Assembly (NCBI GenBank): GCA_910589415.1
Contig: OU342634.1
Coordinates: 20,581,144 to 20,645,143, forward strand
DNA length: 64,000 nucleotides
Origin: Malachius bipustulatus
Lineage: Eukaryota > Arthropoda > Insecta > Coleoptera > Melyridae
Direction of reading: 5' to 3'
The notes beneath the pieces are model-generated. The model had not been told where the DNA came from, made no database searches, and worked only from the letters and a program-made list of their open reading frames with translations. Of this stretch, positions 34,701 through 46,700 are shown piece by piece (positions within the stretch are counted from its first letter, which is position 1; each line of letters begins with the position of its first letter). The position numbers and the translations under genes are program-made.

Positions 34701-37700
34701 GAAAATTTTATTTTCAGAGTAGTAGAAGCGTAAGAATTATATCAAAAGAAACACATACATTTAAAATATGAATATTTTACATTAATATTAAACAAGGCCA
34801 ATCATTATCTTTATAATACAAGTACTTAATTGTCCTTATTAGGTAATATGTACATTAATATTTTACAAATTGTCTTAAAATAAATCTCATTGCATTTATT
34901 ATGGTAGTATGGATATGGGGCTGGATACAAAAAAAATTATTAATTTCGAGGTTTTTTATAACCATACGGCGTTGAGTCATGATCAGTGGTAAATTTTCGC
35001 TTCTCCAAGCAGTGTCTATAAACCTTCTTTTCGGTCTTAGTCACTATTTCGTGGGTATTTGTTCTCCGTATCTGATCGTTTTCGATCAGGATCGGTTCGC
35101 TGGGGCCACATACCATTTTCTTCATGCTGTGGGGGTTGATTAGCTGTGAAGTGCGGTAATTGAGGTTAAAACCCTTAACCTTGCATATTTCTTTTCGATA
35201 CCCTGTGGTAGGACAGACAACTCTAAAGCTGTAATTCTTTGGGCCTGCAGAGGTAAATTCTTCTATATATCCCCCCTGGCCATATTCTTCCAGTTCGTCT
35301 GTCATTTCACCCAGCGACGACCCCGTAGGTACATCCCATTCACCTGTTCTGGAGACATAAATAACGGAGTCTGAAACAAAAAAGAAGAAACATGTTCTGA
35401 AATATCCTATTAAACTCATATGCTAAATTTATATCATATTAGAGAATACAGCGGGGATTGAAAAAAAAATCGAAAATTACCTGTGTCGTAATATAGTACT
35501 CTCTCGCCGAGCCTCTCCAGATACGAGTACAACTTGAGTCGAGCCTGAGCTGTCACATATGCCGCAATCGCCACATTAACGCTTGGAATTACATCTGCCG
35601 CTTCGTCTTTAAGGGTGTAGCTAACCAGGAGCACTGTGTCGTTAATAATCGACATATGGGTGACATCTATAGCTGGATTACTGACCAAATCATACAGCTC
35701 CTGAGGTTGACGTACGATCACACATTTAGGTTGATTTTCGCGCTGTCCTAGTTTTCCCCAGAAGCTGTTGAGGATTAATTTAGCCAGCGATCTGAGTCCT
35801 GCGTTCTTTACAATTTCCCCCTGCTCCATCTGTATACCTTCACTCTTCATGAAGGCCACTATGTATGCGTTTTTCTGCTCTTCGGTGACGCACTCCGCAG
35901 GCCAACCGGAAGCCTGTTGCTTTATTTTGATGAATTTGTCCATAAACTCAGTAAACAAGCCTCCTGAATTCCCATCATACTGTGTGGTGTCATACTCCCA
36001 TCCCTCATACACTTCAAGCACCTTGTAGCCACACTCCACGGCCTTCCGGACTTCATCTATGACCCACGTACCTGTCAATGCTCTTTCATCGTCTGTATGG
36101 TTGCAGTCGCTCTGATTGAGCTCCATTGTGCATGTATGGCAGAGAGCGAACATTAACTTGTCGTTTGCCTTCATCGGAAGAACGGGGTGATAGAGGTCTG
36201 TAGGTGGCAGTATCTTGCATTTAATAAGTCCCTCCTTGGGCTCCTCACCTAAGAGAACTTTTGGGTGCCCCACAGGAAACTTGCCGTACTTGCACACCCA
36301 CGGATAAAGGGAGCACACGTCGACGTATTTGATCTTCTCCCCCTCCTTAACACAATAGTGACTCTTGGTGCAACCAGTTCGTCCACCGTAGAATGCGTCA
36401 CGAGGGTTCAGTGGCAGACTCCTAAGCATAGGATGATTATCCAACCCGTCTTTGAGATTTTTATCGTTGTCCAACAACTGCCTGAACTCGTGCTCCCACA
36501 TCTCCACAACTTCTATCCCTTTCTGTCTTAGTCTCTCTGTCTTTTTCGTTGTCCTTTCATATCTTGCTTCCATAGTATCGGTGGGGTCTTCGTGACTAGG
36601 TTTCTCTCGATTAATAGGGTAGCACGTGAGGCAGCCATGGAAATAGCAGCCGTGAAATTCAAACACCTGCCCATCACAAAAGCCATCCACTTTTACACCG
36701 CATATATTGACCTCTCTCTGGCGTCCGGCGTGTTGTATTACAAGTCCCCTCTGCTCCTCTTCGTAAATTAACCACTGTAGAGCGATCTTGGATTGTGTGT
36801 CTGCATTCCTGAACCCGTTCTTAGGTAAAACGCCGATTGTGTTCGGTTTCAGAAAACCACGTCTGAATAGTTTGTTGCAGGCTCCTGGAATAGTAATTGC
36901 CTCGGTGAATGGCGAGACGTTTCCCTGCTCCATCATCATCTTGTGGAACTTGAGGCATGCATTCGTGAGAATATCGACATCCGACACGCAATAGTTGATT
37001 ATTTCCCGAGACATGTCGAAGTATTTACCTTTCTGCTGTTCGTACCACTCCATGAACTCGCTGCGATCGGCCGGCTTCATGGTATCTGGAGAGTAATATT
37101 TGGCGTCGGGTATTGCACCGGCGTAGTCTTCGTTAGCCTTGGTATTGAACAGGTGCGGGAAGTAACCTTTCTTCAATTCTTTCAAATCGAATGCCTTCGG
37201 TAGGGCTGATAGTTTCATAGGGAAATAATTGATCGAATCGATAAATTTGAGCTTCCCTGCCGTCAGCATAAGTAATTTGCTTCCACGTTTAATTATTTCA
37301 GGCTTCAGATCTGTTTTCTCCAGCACGTGTCTAAATATAAACTGATGATCGAATGACCCTCCATTGTGAGCCACAACAACGATACTTTTAAAAATTTTCA
37401 GACTCCATAGGTAGTTGAAAAAGAGCTCAACAGCATTCTCGCCTTGCAGAATATGTTGCCGAACACCGCATTTCTCACACTCGTTATCTCCGTAGGAGCT
37501 AAAACATTCGCTGCATCGTTGCTGGAAGACACATAGCACGGGAATATGAACGTTCTCTCCTAGGTTGTTGACTTGATCTTGTCGGGTTTCCAGATCATAG
37601 AATACGAATAACGTATCATCAAGCTTGGGCTTCCCTGTGTCTTTTTGTATGTAGCACAGATGGTTCGAGGGCATGTGTTTTTTACAAACTTTACAGAAAA

Positions 37701-40700
37701 ATTCCCCGCAATAATGTTGGCGCCCTGCTTTAATCGATTTTAGGCATTCTTTACATCTTTTTAGGTTGTCGCAGAGTGATTTACCGTTCCTTCCAGCTGC
37801 TTTGTGATTATCGTAGCATTGTTGTCCTCTGAATCGCCGACTACAGTCTTCACAGCTTATCTCATTACCTATCTTTGGGCACGGGGGCCTACGAGTGCAG
37901 CAGGGGCATTGGGCTCTGCATCTATGTTTTTCCTTGTGGTCATAAGGAACATTGCAGTCTTGGCAAAAATAACGACAACAAAACGCGGAAGTCAGGCTTG
38001 TTATAACGTTATAGTAGTTGTTATGATGGATAAGATTGATTCTGAGTGGGGTGTCAGGTCCTTCGAATAACACATCTCTTCCCTTTGTTCCGTAAGAATA
38101 CACGACAATCTTGTATTCCTTCAGATATCGCTGAAATAATTGTAGTTCTTCAAACCCCGCTCCTTCCTGTGGTACGTTAATCCCCGACTCTTGTATTAAT
38201 TTCTGCACTTCCTCGTCCTGTCTCTTTCCTATATTTTGTCTCACTTGCTTCAAATATGGTACGTTCTGGAGGTATGACATAGCGACCACTAGTGCACGAA
38301 CCAAGCACAAATTATCCTTATTATTGATTGTAACTATCCCCTTTCTCATGGCACAATCCTCGGCATATGTCAACGATACTTGCGTGTTTCGCCCTGAGCC
38401 CTTATACGGGGTGAAACTGGTTGCTATAATTTTGAAGGTATCACCCTCTACCCCGGCCTTATTACTCTGATATAATATGTGGAGTCTCTTCCAGAGTTCC
38501 TCGAACCGTAAATTCACCACTTGTTTGAACGGTATGTGGAAATCCCCGTTAAACTCATCGGCTGTGAACGTCATTCCTACTTTGTCCTCGGGGTTCACAT
38601 TTTCCACAATATAATTGAACACACCCCGAAGCCCGTCTTGGAGCCATTTCTCTGGATTGACTACCTCTCGTTTCAGAGGGTTCAGTATAATCTCAACTAT
38701 GTGCTGTTTCAACTTGTATCGTTGGTTTGTCTTGGTGTATTCGTCGACAATAGAGAAAGCCATCTTTTCACAAATTTCAACCTCTTGAGAAGTATCTTCG
38801 CGCACTCAATCAGAAGACTATATGGTAGTAACGCTGCATATCTGGGTACTTATATTCAGTAGTTACCCCCTCCCCTACATCATACACCTGATATTCTACC
38901 CCCACCCCTCGATTATCTTTATTCTGATTGGTCCATCAAGTAGTGTAGTTACCCCCTCCCCTACATCATACGCCCGATATTCTACCCCCACCCCTCGATT
39001 ATCTTTATTCTGATTGGTCCATCAAGTAGTGGACCTATGCCCCAACTCTTCATATAATTCAATTTCAGACGTGTCGAAGCTTGTTGTCTCCGTGGTGAGT
39101 CATATAATACCGGTTTTCGGTGCAGGTAGTAGTTGGCTAGGTGTGTGGGTAGGTATGCAGGTAGGTCTTCGTAGTGAATACCGGTTTTCGATGCTGGTGG
39201 GTGCGACGGACCTATGTATTAACATAATAACGGTTTTCAATGTTGGTGGTCCCTTTCAGACGTGTCGAAGCTTGTAGAATTGGATGTATTAACTTGACTC
39301 CTCTTTTGTGTTCACATAGCAATGACCGGCAGCTTTATTGTGTTCCAGACATAGGACCGCCGACAAAGGGCCTCCGAACAAAGGAGTGACAGGTGGGCGT
39401 GATTAATGACCCCCGATTTCTAAGAACTCATTAGTCTATTGTGTTTCCGAACAAAGGACAGGGTGCAGGTGCGCTGTTTTCTGACGTGTCGAAGCTTGGT
39501 TTCCGTTGAACACTCTGAGATCTTATCTGTTTCTGATGCAGGTATGTACATAAATAACAATTAACTTGATAGGTTTATTGCATTCCGGATATGATTAATG
39601 GTGCAGGTGTGCACCTCATAGGTACCGCCGCTATCTCCGTGGGGTCATAATAGGTATAATAAATAACAATTAAGATGACATTAAGGGATTAGGTTTTTTT
39701 TAATTATACAATTTATATTCAGTGACACGTGAGGGTTATAAATAACAACATAATTAATTCTATTGTATTTCACACAAAGGAACACCGACAAAGGGCCGCC
39801 GAACAAAGGAGTGACAGGTGGGCGTGATTAATGACCCCCGATAACAAAAGAACTCATTAGTATTGCTTTCCGTATATGATTAATGACCCTAATTTACATA
39901 AATAAGCTATTAAATTGACAGATTTATTGCTATCGTGAGGCCGGGTCAGACCCCGCCGGCTCTGCATGTGGTCCGGTCAGGTCCCGTCGGCTCTGCATGA
40001 GGCCAGGTCAGTTCAGGTAAAATTTCCCTAGACTGCCATTTTTCCCTAGATCTAGGGAAATCCAATCTGCCCAGGTGGCGCCCTTTCTACTCATAGGTAC
40101 TAGCTATCGTCATGATAATAATTAAAATCAACCAAGTATACTTATATTATACCTATTACACGAATGGGGGTTAAGTCACCATTTTGATTATTGTAAACAC
40201 TAAGGAGTATTTAACGTTTACTTATATAAATAACTAAGATAAAACATGTGTATAAAACAAAATTTCTATAAATAAATATTCAATACACATAATGTTAAAG
40301 AAGATAAATTTATAATTAAAAACAAATAACATACCGCAACGATAATCGACAAAAAGTTGCGTATGTTAACAACCCCGTGTTGAGATTTTAAGGTTACAAA
40401 ATAATTCCAGGAGATAAAGGTTGATTTTTTTGATTTAGGTTCATGTTAATTAATGTATAATATATTGAAAGTATGTGTAGATCGGCAAATGTGAGAATGT
40501 TTTTACTGATAGTGGTACATACGCGTGGTTTTTATCGTATTTATCAAGTGACCCATGCAAGATCACATACAAAGATGACGAACAACTAGGACAATAAAAT
40601 AATATAGTTTTGAAACTTATTCGCTACCACAGAAACAACAAATGTTCACTGGATCAAATGTTGTCAAGTTTAATGATAGTAGTTCCTGATTTGATAGTGG

Positions 40701-43700
40701 GTGATTTCATATTTGCTATTATTTACTGGAAAGTTTATGTTTTATTTCGCTGCGAAATTTATTAATACGTTCAACAAGATAATGAATTGAATTAGAGAAC
40801 TTTGGAGTCTCCCTTACTGATATATTGATACGCTACTCTTTGAATAATCAAAAAAGCAAGTTTCGTCACAAATTTATTGTTATATACGCATATTGTTATT
40901 GTTATTCATTTCTATGCATGCAATATGATATAAATTATACTCTTTATAGTATGTTAAACATGTAAATATTACGCCTTGACCAGAACACTATTTGTATTTG
41001 TATTAATTAATCTTACAAAAATCAATTTCTTCAACTTTACTTATAGCATTATTCTACTTGCATTATTAATATTAGGAGAATCGAACTATCCCTGTCTGCA
41101 TGATGGGTTTCCAGCTCTAAGAATCTATGGAAATTCTGTTCCTAATATCAGACATGAGAATAAAACTCTTTTTGAGCATTAGTTAAAATGTAGGTAATCC
41201 CTTTTCTTTAGGATTATTATCAAAATGTGGCCCTTATTCACATTCCTATAGATGGATAATAATAATTTTCACATACAATCATTATGACCAATTCTGGCCA
41301 AGATGGCCGGCGATGAAGTTGTTAAGTCGGGCGGGGTCTGTAAAAAATGTAAAAAACCGTGTACAGAAGGTGGATACAAGTGTGTGGTGTGTGGCAGTGT
41401 GTCGCACAACAGTTGTATTGCCCTAATTAAGAATAAGGTGAAGAAGGTGAGCGAGGGCGAGATAGTATGCTGCGAAAACGTCCAAGGGGAGTTCAGCGGT
41501 GTAGAAAAGGTGAAATCACCTGGTGGTGAAGTTAATTTTTGTCGGGAGAATGTGAGCGAGAAGGATATAGAGATAGCCTATTTAAAGGAATTGATTAAAC
41601 AAAAGGATGTTATAATTGAATATCAAGGTGATCTTATAAGTATTTTGAAAGAACAAAATAATTTTTTGAAAAAAGGAGAAAAGTCAGCCATTGTTCAGCA
41701 GACGTCATCATCGTCGAAAGTCGAATACGCCACGGTTGCCAGAGCGCCTGGTAAGGAACCTAAATCGGTCCCTCCTAGGTGTGCGCAAATAAATTTGGAA
41801 GTACCTGTTATTACTTGAAATATACCGACCCCTAGCCTCTACAGAATTTTTTTTTTTATCATTTCCTTCTATTCGAAGTCCATGATAACATGGATCAAGT
41901 ATTGAAATGTATATATACCTAAACTAGTTACGTGTGGAGATTTACAGAATTAAATAAATAAAAGTAATTTCACAGGCTGTCGAGGCTGAAACAGGAAGAA
42001 TGAAATATAAACATTTCTAAATTATAATATGAATGGCACGAGATCGACCTCTAGGAGTATCGAGTAAAAACTAAAATCGTTAATATAGAGTTATTGAAAT
42101 GTGAAATGTGAATTACTGTATTAGGATACAGGGAAAGAAAGGGAAAGATTTTACAACTAGATGGCTACAGCTATATCATAACAAACTTATTCTCGACATA
42201 CGCAAAATGAAGAATAGTGGGGATAAGTTCCGGAAAAAGGATCGAGTGAAGAGCGTCTGGAAGGCAAAACGCGCAATTGGAAAGGCACTTGGTATTAGGC
42301 GGTAAATTGAGTTAGACGTGGTCTATTTTTAGTTCCTGGAATATTATCGAATAAGTATAAGCGATTGCAATAATAAGAGACAATAATTAAATGAAAGTAT
42401 CCAAAACTTGTGTCATATCTAAATACGGGAATTTATTGGGTCATAATAGCTTAGTCAGTGTCGAAAGTTATGATAAGTCACTCAAAGTTGATGTGGGAAG
42501 ATTTTGAAGAGAGTCCATAGTACTAAAGTCAAAGAATTAAGTACCTACGGTGAACGACGCTGGATATATACAAGGTCAGATCTTTTCAATTAAAGTGAGA
42601 ACTTTATTTTCCAACTCCAGTTCAAATTGAAAAACGAATCAAACTATTTAATTGATTGAAAGGATTGTAATATCCAAAATTTGAATATTAAAATACTAAT
42701 ACAATTACTAATAAATAGAATTTTTCTAAAATAGCTAACATGAAATAAATGACAGTTGGAAGAAAAGTTACCACAAAATTATTATTTGCTCAGTGAATAA
42801 TTTGAATTGTTGATTTTCTTTTATTACTATAAAAGGTATGATTTTAAATGTTGTGTGGATTGATGGGCTAATAGATTTGAACTTTCATAATTAATAATTA
42901 AAACAGATCAGTGTATAATTATGCAATTAGAAATTATTACTACAAAATTATATTCTGAATGAGAGAGGCTTGCAAACAAAATACATTGACTAAACTTATT
43001 ACTCATTGGTGCTGCATAAAATTGTTACATATAAAATTTTATTACTAACTCTGTCTAGTGAAAAGACAAATTTAATTAATATTCTTTTGATTATCAAATA
43101 ACAATTAAATGACTAATAAAGTGTCTGATTTGAAATTTGTCTACATGACATTTAAGCATGGATAAAAAAATGAAATAAGCTTTGAGCTTTTATGAATAAA
43201 CATTTTGATAATAGAATGCACATGGGTACAGGGTGGGGCCTGTATGCTATGGCTGCATCTCTATCTTTACAAAATAATTATAACGACCTAGTTTTCCCAA
43301 GATAAAAGTCAGATATGTGATTTTTCTCTCATAGAAATCGCGACTGGGAGTTTGGCTTAATTGATCAACAATCATCATCACTAAAGACAAAACTCCTGTG
43401 AACGTATGTGTCTTTGTATATGACGCCAGGGGCTTTTCGCAAAGCAATTTGTGAAGAGCGTGTGTATAAAAAAGCCAATGATTGGAAAACCATAAACTAT
43501 AAATTAGAAATAGTTAGTTAAGATAAGAATAGGTAGGTAAAGTGTGACTGTGTGGCAATGAATGTAAAACACCTGTCCATATATGAAAAATATACGTTCT
43601 CGAAATGTTAGAAAACAATATTAATGGGTTATTTTTGGTCTTCTGCATTTTTGAAGGTTGGACAGTCAGATTTGTTGGAAACAAAGAGCCTCTGATTGAC

Positions 43701-46700
43701 TTGGATAGTTTGTCGCAAGTGCCGTAAGCATATTGCTGGGAACCTAGTTATTGGGTGAAAGGCCTTATTCCTTGAAATAGGTAAAACAAAGAATCAACGA
43801 ATACTTAACGAATATTTTTACCAAATTATTTAATCTTTAACTTCCAAGAAAACACAGAATGATCGATAATCTCGATCACAACGTAAAATACGTCGAAGAT
43901 GTTTTATCATGGATTGATACCTACCAGCAGACACCATAGGGGACGTTCGCCTCAGGGCACGATGACGTCGTTACTCATGTCAACTTTCTCAGTTTCAAAT
44001 GAGCTTTAAAATAAGCATCAAACAACTTCTATTATAATTCCTAATGCAGATCTAATACAGATCTACAAATTATTCGTCATTTGACAAGGAAGCAAAACCC
44101 AACAAATAAATAGAAACTGTCAAAATACACATTTCTAAGTCCAAAAGGATGATCAGTGAAAGAAATTGCTTTCCTTGAATTTCTAAAATACTTTCAAAAT
44201 ATTCTGAACTGTTATTTCAACAATAGGAAGAGTCACTCTTGACTTGCCACTTCCAATAAGACAATTTCTACTTTTCTACTCCCAGAGAAATTAGGACAAA
44301 TATGATAATTCCCGACCTTGTCATTTCTGCTAGCTGACAGTCCACGGAGTCCTGTTCTGAAAGACTTTTTCTAGGATGAGGATGAAACCTGAGCATTAGC
44401 CCTAGACGCTTTTGCTTTTGGGTAGCTCGGGTCCGCTTAGACTAGCTCTACGGCTCTCTAGGCGTGTAGCAGAGTCGTTATCTCCGAGAAAAACAATGTC
44501 TGTAAAAAGGGCTGAGCGCCGTGGATCAGGCAGGTTTCAGAAAGACAACGTCATAAACTCAGTTCAGATTTCAGAATCACAAAAAATCTTCTAGTAAGAA
44601 AGTAACACGCTTTGAAGTGCGTAGAAACTTTTTAGCGTGCTCTCGTCTTTCCGTTGTTGGGATTCTAGGCCCCGGCAGCGTGTGGAATTCGAGTCTTTCT
44701 TCCGAGTAACCTATATCTTAGCGTTTCCCTAGATTAAATCGTCATCAAGCTCCAACATAATTTAGGTATTCCGCCGGCGAGCGAAGTGTTACTGTGCCTT
44801 CGTGGGGAAGTAACAATATAAATATATATATAAAAAAAAAAAACAAACAAATAAATAAATAAATAATTAATTGATATACAAATAAATAAAAATACCGCCG
44901 GCGAGCGATGGTCTGGTTTGCTGTGCCCTCGTGGGGAGCAAAAATATAATAAAAAATTGTAATAAATAATATTCCGTTGACGAACGATGCCGCAAAGCGA
45001 TGCCGCTGACGAGCGAAGTTATACAAATTGTTCGAATTGGTTGAATTGGTCTAATTATGGGGAATTACGCCGTTGTGCGTATCTATAACTTGGTAAATAA
45101 AACAGTAACCCATTAATATATCTAAAGAGAGAAGGGAAAACTCGGCGTTGATAAATTTAACAAGTCAAATGAATCAAAATCACAAATATGTAAGGCAGTC
45201 TCAAAACTTGTCCAAAGGTGACACAAGCCTAAAATGGCAACATATTATAAATAATAATAAAACTTGTCCAAAGGTGACACAAGCCTAAAATGGCAACATA
45301 TTATAAATAATAATAAAACTTGTCCAAAGGTGACACAAGCCTAAAATGGCAACATATTATAAATAATAATAAAACTTGTCCAAAGGTGACACAAGCCAAA
45401 AGGACAACATATTATAAATAATAATAAAACTTGTCCAAAGGTGACACAAGCCAAAATGGCTACATATTATAAACTATCATTAAATTTGTCCAAAGGTGAC
45501 ATCAGTAAAAAACTGACATAAACAAAAATTAAACAAGTCCAAAGGTGACAAAAGCTAAACCGACCAACATTAGCCAAAACTGGCAATATCTTATGAGCAA
45601 ATAAAAGCTAAGTCAAAATTGACAACCAATACATAAATAATTTTAATTGATCAAATAACGCCGGTGAGCGTATTATGACATTGACCTATAAACGCCGGCG
45701 AGCGTATTGTAACAATTTATTAGATTTGCCCAAACTGGCAACACTTATTATGTCAGGAAATCTGACAAATTATAATAAAACAATCAAATGAAATAAATTA
45801 ATGAATTCAACCAAAATAAACGAGATGAGCCTAAAAGTGTGAAAATGAATATGACTAAATACTAAATTAATTAGAAAGCCATTTATTAAGAAATGAGCCA
45901 TAAAGTTTATTAAATCAGTAACAATCAAATCTTATATGCAGTCATCAACATAAATGTCCATGAATCAAATAAGCAAGCTTATCAATTTCAGAATGTGTAC
46001 AACAAAATGAAACTTTTATAAAATTCTTAAATAAACAGAAATAGACAAAGTATTTTGAATTGAGAGTCTTTAAAGTAACAATTTAGAAGCCGAAAATTGT
46101 TGTTTTTAATTAAGTGTATAATAAGCACTTGCATATTAAGATTTAGGTACTGTCTAATTTCGTATTTCTCTAGAAACTGAGGACAAATGGTAAAGGTCAT
46201 AATACCACAAGGGTCTCCAGATCAAGGGATAAATCGAACCAAGCCGAAGATTCAGATGAATTATTTTTATAAGTAAAGCCTAAAGTACCGCGAGAACTCA
46301 TTGAAAATTTCATATAAGATCTAGCAAAACACAGTTGACAGGAAAATTAGTACATTTCTGAAAGAATAGCAAATTGTAAATTTCTGATAAACAATCAAAG
46401 TCAAAACTGTGAATAATTATTAAAGAAATTATAATTCAGTCTAATCGAATAATATGAGCTGACAATTAAATAAGTAATCTAATAAATTAAAACATAAATT
46501 CCAATCGAACCAGATTTTAAATAAAAAGAAACTGTTAGTTGCTGTAAAATAGTGTAGACCCAGAAAATATTTAATGTTGAAAATATAATTTCATAAAGAC
46601 TAGATGAATAACTGTTGCTGTTGTAAAAATTCCGGTTCTTTCAATAATAAAATAATTTAAATCTCGAGGCAGAGAGTTTTGTAGTTTATGATCAATGCCT

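Larger units (their letters stand above)
26825..40091. mobile_element. Palindromic Polinton-type element carrying only a DNA polymerase B gene, once per arm
   Basis: This is a 13,267-bp inverted repeat. The left arm is 26825-33352, the spacer 33353-33563 and the right arm 33564-40091. Both arms are 6528 bp with a single centre, so there are no net indels between them. The termini are AGTAGAAAGGGCGCC... and its complement. The flanks carry a perfect 6-bp duplication, CATAGG, the duplication length made by Polinton/Maverick integrases. Each arm has one intact spliced gene for a protein-primed family-B DNA polymerase. I see no integrase, packaging ATPase, protease or capsid gene, although classic Polintons of 15-20 kb carry them. 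It is more GC-rich than the host intron. It could be a foldback derivative mobilised by an integrase acting in trans, or a distinct polymerase-only element. Confidence 0.92.
33564..40091. repeat. Right arm of the palindrome
   Basis: Reverse complement of 26825-33352. Each coordinate x in one arm corresponds to 66916 minus x in the other. Confidence 0.93.

Noticed and set aside
26825..40091. Assembly artefact as the explanation for the palindrome
   Set aside because: A real 6-bp duplication flanks the outer ends, the spacer is unique and asymmetric, and the arms carry a few distinct mismatches. An artefactual mirror would have none of these. Long reads would still be the decisive test.
26825..40091. 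Integrase, ATPase or capsid genes in the palindrome
   Set aside because: All remaining open frames are under 115 residues and are antisense shadows of the polymerase gene or overlap repeats. None has recognisable motifs.
42108..42305. Lys/Arg-rich 65-residue frame
   Set aside because: Short, unrecognised, in AT-rich satellite-bearing sequence. Not enough evidence for a gene.
44745..45026. 93-residue minus-strand frame
   Set aside because: Low-complexity F/I/Y-rich translation of an aaataaat-type tract between GC boxes.
45203..45600. CRISPR array
   Set aside because: The 56-bp units are contiguous without unique spacers, in a eukaryotic intron.
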